A stretch of DNA of 33,809 nt from NCBI GenBank assembly GCA_910575585.1, contig CAJTGF010000060.1:1-33809 (forward strand), written 5' to 3'. Both the position numbers and the translations under genes were made by a program. Position 1 is the stretch's first letter. Every line of letters begins with the position of its first letter. Shown here piece by piece: positions 30,014-33,809 of this stretch. The DNA comes from Clostridiaceae bacterium (GTDB lineage: Bacteria > Bacillota > Clostridia > Lachnospirales > Lachnospiraceae). A model generated the notes under the pieces. It was not told the DNA's origin, did no database searches, and saw only the letters and a list, made by a program, of their open reading frames with translations.

Positions 30014-31419
30014 TGGCAGGGATATTCAGGTTAGGAGAGGAAAAGGTCAGGCCGGGGACATATTTCCGCATCACCACAAATGATAAGCTGGAGGCGGAGA
30101 TCATCAACGGCATTACAGCGGTTATCTTCCGCTCGGATTTCGGTCCTCTTGGACAGGTGACAGAACTGAGTAAGGATGAGGATTATGCGGATGTGTTCGG
30201 CGCCGGAGGGACCGCGGACGCGGTCAGGGAGGCGTTCAATGGCGGCGCTTTAACAGTCTTGGCTTTCCGCCTTGGCTCCGGAGGAAATTGTTCAGAGATT
30301 ACGCTCCAGGATAAGGACGGGGAGACATGCGTGACGCTTGGCACAAAATATCCGGGGGCCAGGCCGTTTTCTGTTACGATTCGTGAAAAGATTACAGACG
30401 ATACATTAAAGGAATGTGTGATCTATTCCGGGACCAAAGAGATTGAGAAAGTCACATTTGTGGCAGGAGAAGGGGAGGCGGCGTCACTTGCGGCGGCGAT
30501 CGCCGGAACGGAAAGCTTTGTGGCTAAAACGGCAGAGGGAAAAGAACAGGCTGAGATTGCCAACGTTTTGCAGAAAAGTCTTACATCAGGTGAGGATCCG
30601 GCAGTGACAATGGATTCTTACTCGGATGCTTTCGCTGCGCTTGAACCGTACATATACAATACCATCTGTGTGGATACGGAAGATTACGCGGTACATCTTA
30701 TGGTCCAGTCCTATATTAACAAGCTTTTCGAAAACGGGTCGTTTGTCCAGGCGGTGGTTGCGGAGACCAACAAAACGGACATTAAGACCAGGCAGAAGCA
30801 CGCAATGGAATATGATGATGAAAAAATGAACTATGTCCTGAACCCTAAGCTGGGTATTCACGGGACAGTCATTGACGGTTATCAGACTGCGGCCAGGATT
30901 GCGGGAATGATCGGGGCCGTGCCGTGCAACCAGTCCCTGACCCACACGGTCATTGAGAACGCCACGGAACTGCTGGAAGAGTTAACGCCTGTGCAGATGA
31001 CCAAAGCGGAAACTATGGGATGTCTTGTTCTGTCAAGGAATACCAGGAAGCAAATCTGGATTGACAATGCCATCAACACTATGACTAATCCTACGGAAGA
31101 CAAGGATAAAGGATGGAAGAAGATCCGAAGGGTTAAGACACGTTTTGAATTCCTTAGACGGGTCAACACCATTGTGGACGACCTTGTGGGAAGGGTTGAT
31201 AACGACATGAACGGAAGGGCGACCGTTATGAGCCAAATGCAGGGCGTCGGGGATTCCATGATAGGGGAAGGCAAACTGATGGCGTGTACCGTATCCGAGA
31301 GCAGCGGTTATAAGGCGGATGGGGACAGCGCGTGGTTTGATATTGACGTGATCGACAAGGATTCGATGGAACATATCTATTTGACGTTTTTGTTCCGGTT
31401 CAGCACAAACATGGAGTAA
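30013..31419 (+). CDS. tail sheath protein (468 aa)
   Basis: Contractile sheath around the tail tube, showing a myovirus. The start 'GIFRLGEEKVRPGTYFRI' and the C-terminal 'WFDIDVIDKDSMEHIYLTFLFR' match XkdK-type sheaths; the domain boundary near 'GAVPCNQSLTHTVIENATEL' also fits. GTG 30013. The length is normal. Confidence 0.9.
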   Translation: MAGIFRLGEEKVRPGTYFRITTNDKLEAEIINGITAVIFRSDFGPLGQVTELSKDEDYADVFGAGGTADAVREAFNGGALTVLAFRLGSGGNCSEITLQDKDGETCVTLGTKYPGARPFSVTIREKITDDTLKECVIYSGTKEIEKVTFVAGEGEAASLAAAIAGTESFVAKTAEGKEQAEIANVLQKSLTSGEDPAVTMDSYSDAFAALEPYIYNTICVDTEDYAVHLMVQSYINKLFENGSFVQAVVAETNKTDIKTRQKHAMEYDDEKMNYVLNPKLGIHGTVIDGYQTAARIAGMIGAVPCNQSLTHTVIENATELLEELTPVQMTKAETMGCLVLSRNTRKQIWIDNAINTMTNPTEDKDKGWKKIRRVKTRFEFLRRVNTIVDDLVGRVDNDMNGRATVMSQMQGVGDSMIGEGKLMACTVSESSGYKADGDSAWFDIDVIDKDSMEHIYLTFLFRFSTNME

Positions 31420-31433
31420 AGGAGGAGTAGCAT

Positions 31434-31889
31434 ATGAGAAATGTGAGGGCAGCAGGCGATTCCCGACATGGCAGGACAGGAAAGGATGGGGCGTTTTACA
31501 GTAAGGATGGCGTCCTGCTTGCGTTAGTAGAGCAGTTCACGTCAAATGTCAGCTGGAATAACGCAAAGTACAGCGTGTTAGGTGACGCGCAGGAACATGA
31601 GACGACCAATACCTTTGCCGTCAGCCTTACCATGTCACAGATCGTCGTGGAGGATGATGAGTTCATTATTGAGCTGATGGAAGCGTTGGAAACACAGATT
31701 ATGCCCGTATGGGATTTCCAGGGTTCGCTTCTGGGGAGAAACGGTTCGGAGGAGCGGGTGATCTACCGGGACTGCATCCCTTCCGGGCAGGTGGATATTC
31801 AGAATATTTCTGTAGGGGACGTGATCAAGCGCAACTGGAATTTCTTTGTCAACAGGGCGCCTAAGCTGCAGTCGCTGCTTGGGATTTGA
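31434..31889 (+). CDS. tail tube protein, XkdM-like (151 aa)
   Basis: Inner tail tube. 'RNVRAAGDSRHGRTGKDGAFYSKDGVLLALVEQFTSNVSWNNAKYSVLGD' and 'RVIYRDCIPSGQVDIQNISVGDVIKRNWNFFVN' match XkdM. ATG 31434 with AGGAGGAGTAGCAT. A hairpin with short T-run follows. Confidence 0.88.
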   Translation: MRNVRAAGDSRHGRTGKDGAFYSKDGVLLALVEQFTSNVSWNNAKYSVLGDAQEHETTNTFAVSLTMSQIVVEDDEFIIELMEALETQIMPVWDFQGSLLGRNGSEERVIYRDCIPSGQVDIQNISVGDVIKRNWNFFVNRAPKLQSLLGI

Positions 31890-31914
31890 CAGGCAATAAA
31901 TGAGTTACTATAAC

Positions 31915-31941
31915 AGAGGGCGGCAGGCAGCTGCCCTCTTT
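31915..31941 (+). terminator. attenuator-like hairpin after the tube gene
   Basis: AGAGGGC (31915-31921) pairs with GCCCTCT (31933-31939), and the loop can pair GGCAG/CTGCC alternatively. Only three T follow. It would lower transcription of chaperone and tape-measure genes relative to sheath and tube, which are needed in large amounts. Confidence 0.6.
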
Positions 31942-31968
31942 CAGTACGAGAAAATGGAGGAAAGGCAG

Positions 31969-32538
31969 ATGTCAAAGGAATATGTAAGAGGAGTAACTGT
32001 GGGGAAGGGAAAAGCAATAGAGGAGATCCCGCAGTCAGAAGTGATGGAGTATGAGACTGACCAGGAAGACACCAAGGCACTGATCCGGGCTAATGAGGAA
32101 GATTTCATCCAGGGCCTTATTGACGCGGCAAAGTTCGCGTCGGAAGAAACACAGCGTATTGAGATCATCCGGGAAGGCAGGTTGTACTTTGCGTTTAACA
32201 TCCGCCCCTTAAGCTCCCAGGAGTATGAGAAGTGCAAGAAAAAGCATACCAAGTATGTGCGGAACAAGCAGCTGGGCATGAAGCTTCCGGAGGACACGGA
32301 CCGCGTTAAATATCAGTCAGCCATCATTTATGAGGCGACCGTAGACGAGGACAAAGCAAAGCTGTGGGATAACCGTAAGGTATGGGATGCGCTCAATGCT
32401 AAGAAAGATCGCATTATGAACGGCTTGGATGTAATCGAGTATTCGCTGAAAGCAGGCGAGAAAGATAAGGTCCTGGAGGCGATTGATAAGCTTAGCGGCT
32501 ACGACTCCGACAATCTGGAGGAAGTGGCAAAAAACTGA
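31969..32538 (+). CDS. XkdN-like tail assembly chaperone, short form (189 aa)
   Basis: Assists tape-measure and tube assembly. ATG 31969 with GGAGGAAAGGCAG; the frame is open from 31900 through the hairpin. 'LIRANEEDFIQGLIDAAKFASEETQRIEIIREGRLYFAFNIRPLSSQEYEKCKKKHTKYV' and 'KDRIMNGLDVIEYSLKAGEKDKVLEAIDKLSGY' fit XkdN. It ends in A AAA AAC followed directly by TGA TAA, and a second frame continues it. Confidence 0.85.
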   Translation: MSKEYVRGVTVGKGKAIEEIPQSEVMEYETDQEDTKALIRANEEDFIQGLIDAAKFASEETQRIEIIREGRLYFAFNIRPLSSQEYEKCKKKHTKYVRNKQLGMKLPEDTDRVKYQSAIIYEATVDEDKAKLWDNRKVWDALNAKKDRIMNGLDVIEYSLKAGEKDKVLEAIDKLSGYDSDNLEEVAKN

Positions 32539-32601
32539 TAAGCGCCGGGGGAAAGACCTGTCTGCTGCATCACATCTTCCAGACAACAGGCATCACCCCG
32601 G
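32529..32601 (+). promoter_or_regulatory. programmed -1 frameshift signal
   Basis: Slippery heptamer A AAA AAC (32529-32535) in the correct phase, just before the TGA. After 9 nt comes a stem CCGGGG (32545-32550) with CCCCGG (32596-32601), enclosing CCTGTCTG (32557-32564) paired with CAGACAACAGG (32580-32590). Heptamer, spacer and structure all match the lambda G-GT type signal. Confidence 0.85.
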
Positions 32602-32717
32602 ATGAATTTTATCAGAAGCCCATAGGAGTACAGTATTTTATGCTTGCCTCTATGCGGATAACCCTGGAATCACGGATGAAAGGAGGCGAGGACAGTGGCG
32701 GAGACGGTCAGGATTGA
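32535..32717 (+). CDS. -1 frame extension of the tail chaperone (60 codons)
   Basis: Reached only by frameshift; it has no suitable start of its own. It reads LISAGGKTCLLHHIFQTTGI, then 'TPDEFYQKPIGVQYFMLASM', 'RITLESRMKGGEDSGGDGQD' and ends TGA 32715-32717, overlapping the tape-measure start. The long form would be about 249 aa, made as a minor product as with lambda gpGT, which bridges tape measure and tube. Confidence 0.82.
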   Translation: MISAGGKTCLLHHIFQTTGITPDEFYQKPIGVQYFMLASMRITLESRMKGGEDSGGDGQD

Positions 32718-33690
32718 GATACCGATCGAGACCATAGACAATACGGATCCGGAGCTTTCCAACGTCACCCGGAACTTTGAGAAAATGGAAGAGGCTGCCC
32801 AAAGCGCTAATGGGGCGGCGAAAAAGGCGAACAATACGGTTTCCCAGTTTGACAGGCAGGCGGGGAAGACACAGAAACGTCTGGCCAGCTGGGCAAAAGA
32901 AAAGTATGAGATCCTTTTGGAGGCAAAGGACAGGATTGGTCCGGTCCTCTCCCACCTTGGAAATGGGTTAAGAGGTGTTGCAGGCAAGACCTGGAGTGTT
33001 ACGATGAGGGTAGTTGACCTGGTTACGTCGCCTGTGAGAGGGATTATCAATCTGCTGAAAAATCCGGTCTTTCAAGTGGGAACGGTTCTTGGGGTCAGCA
33101 TAGGCATAAAAGATTCCATAGAGACGTTCAAGGACTTTGAGGCTGCCATGTCACAGGTACAGGCCATAAGCAGCGCTACCGGTTCGGAAGTGGCAAAGCT
33201 TACGGACAAAGCGAAAGAGATGGGCGCGAATACGAAATTTACGGCAGAGCAATCTGCGGAGGCGTTCAATTATATGGCCATGGCAGGCTGGAAAACAGGT
33301 GATATGCTTGGGGGTATAGAGGGAATCTTAAACCTCGCGGCTGCATCCGGAGAGGACCTGGCTACCACGTCCGATATCGTTACGGACGCCTTGACGGCGT
33401 TTAACATGAAAGCGTCGGACGCGGGAAGGTTCTCTGATGTTTTGGCGGCAGCGGCGTCAAACGCCAACACAACCGTGTCCGGAATGGGGGAAACGTTCAA
33501 GTATGCCGGCTCCATGGCCGGGGCGCTGGGATACTCCATAGAAGACGTGGCGTTAATGACCGGACTCATGGCAAATACCGGTATAAAGGGGACCATGGCA
33601 GGCACGGCCTTAAACATGATCCTTACCAGGTTATCTACAAATACCGGCGGGGCCGCGGACGCTATTTCAAAACTAGTAGTCTGTCCTTAA
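32695..33690 (+). pseudogene. tail tape-measure protein, truncated by an insertion sequence
   Basis: GTG 32695 with AAAGGAGGCGAGGACA. Residues about 140-325 are the TP901-type tape-measure core ('AAMSQVQAISSATGSEVAKL', 'GANTKFTAEQSAEAFNYMAM', 'LAAASGEDLATTSDIVTDALTAFN'). Native sequence ends about 33675 at 'GGAADAISKL'; the next codons (VVCP, stop at 33688-33690) come from the insertion. Normal tape measures run to many hundreds of residues, so this one is dead unless the element excises precisely. Confidence 0.88.
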
Positions 33691-33809
33691 AATGCTTGTG
33701 TGTATAATTGACGTATAGTATAATGGTTGTATCAATATTATTCAGGAGTACACAACCATGGGCAGAAATAAAAAATACGGCAATATAACATTAACAGACG
33801 AAGACAGGG
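33676..33809 (+). mobile_element. IS630-like insertion sequence, left end
   Basis: Begins about 33676 right after a TA (33674-33675) in the tape-measure gene, the target preferred by IS630/Tc1 elements; the end reads GTAGTCTGTCC. A short AT-rich leader precedes the transposase start at 33758. The right end is outside the window, so terminal repeat and target duplication cannot be checked. Confidence 0.7.
33758..33809 (+). CDS. transposase N-terminus, IS630 type (partial)
   Basis: ATG 33758 with AGGAG nearby reads MGRNKKYGNITLTDEDR to the window edge. 'LT-[DE]-E-[DE]-R' near the start is typical of IS630-family transposases (usually LTDEER), but only 17 residues are visible, so the family is provisional. 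Confidence 0.6.
   Translation, partial: MGRNKKYGNITLTDEDR

Overview
The window is most of a contractile-tailed (myovirus-type) prophage, read left to right on the + strand, cut at the right edge by an insertion sequence inside the tail tape-measure gene. Strong AGGAGG-type ribosome sites, frequent ATG/GTG/TTG starts, PBSX/Mu-like structural families, a Bacillus-type LexA box and moderate G+C point to a Firmicutes host, probably Clostridia of the Lachnospiraceae kind (inference). No integrase, attachment site, lysis module or baseplate genes lie inside the window.

Layout. (1) 1-2935: small early/accessory genes, including two tandem divergent cassettes that share a 51-bp near-identical regulatory repeat (442-492, 1260-1310). 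(2) 2987-9745: recombination and replication (SMC/Rad50-like ATPase, RecA-fold ATPase of the Sak4/AAA_24 kind, DUF669-like protein, SF2 helicase, primase-helicase), followed by a candidate phage origin with iterons and an AT-only tract (9726-9988). (3) 10040-12438: RusA resolvase, small genes, a hexapeptide-repeat protein, a Dam-type methylase and two decayed genes. (4) 12435-14892: regulation: two XRE proteins in convergent overlap, a two-operator switch, an ORF6N antirepressor, a LexA-like winged helix gene with an apparent ATA start, and an ArpU/RinA-like late regulator. (5) 14893-16975: a late-type promoter with three TGTCC repeats at exactly 11-bp spacing, a structured RNA ended by a terminator, then an AT-rich two-gene cassette (soluble protein plus four-helix membrane protein) behind a consensus promoter with a LexA box in its spacer. 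This is the best candidate for an undescribed system. (6) 16976-28565: packaging and head genes (TerS, TerL, DUF935 portal, MuF protein with a JAMM-like C-terminal domain, XkdF-type protease, scaffold with a possible nested start, cement, capsid, connectors), interrupted by a terminator-flanked HicAB toxin-antitoxin cassette. (7) 28579-33675: tail genes (terminator, sheath, tube, XkdN-like chaperone with a canonical -1 frameshift site, tape measure broken by an IS630-like element).

Replication genes copy the phage; the XRE/antirepressor/LexA-like set controls lysogeny or early expression; the ArpU-like protein probably activates late transcription. Several genes are decayed (zinc ribbon, methylase stub, ribbon-helix-helix, tape measure), so the prophage is probably no longer able to make infectious particles. 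Family assignments come from reading motifs, not from database searches.
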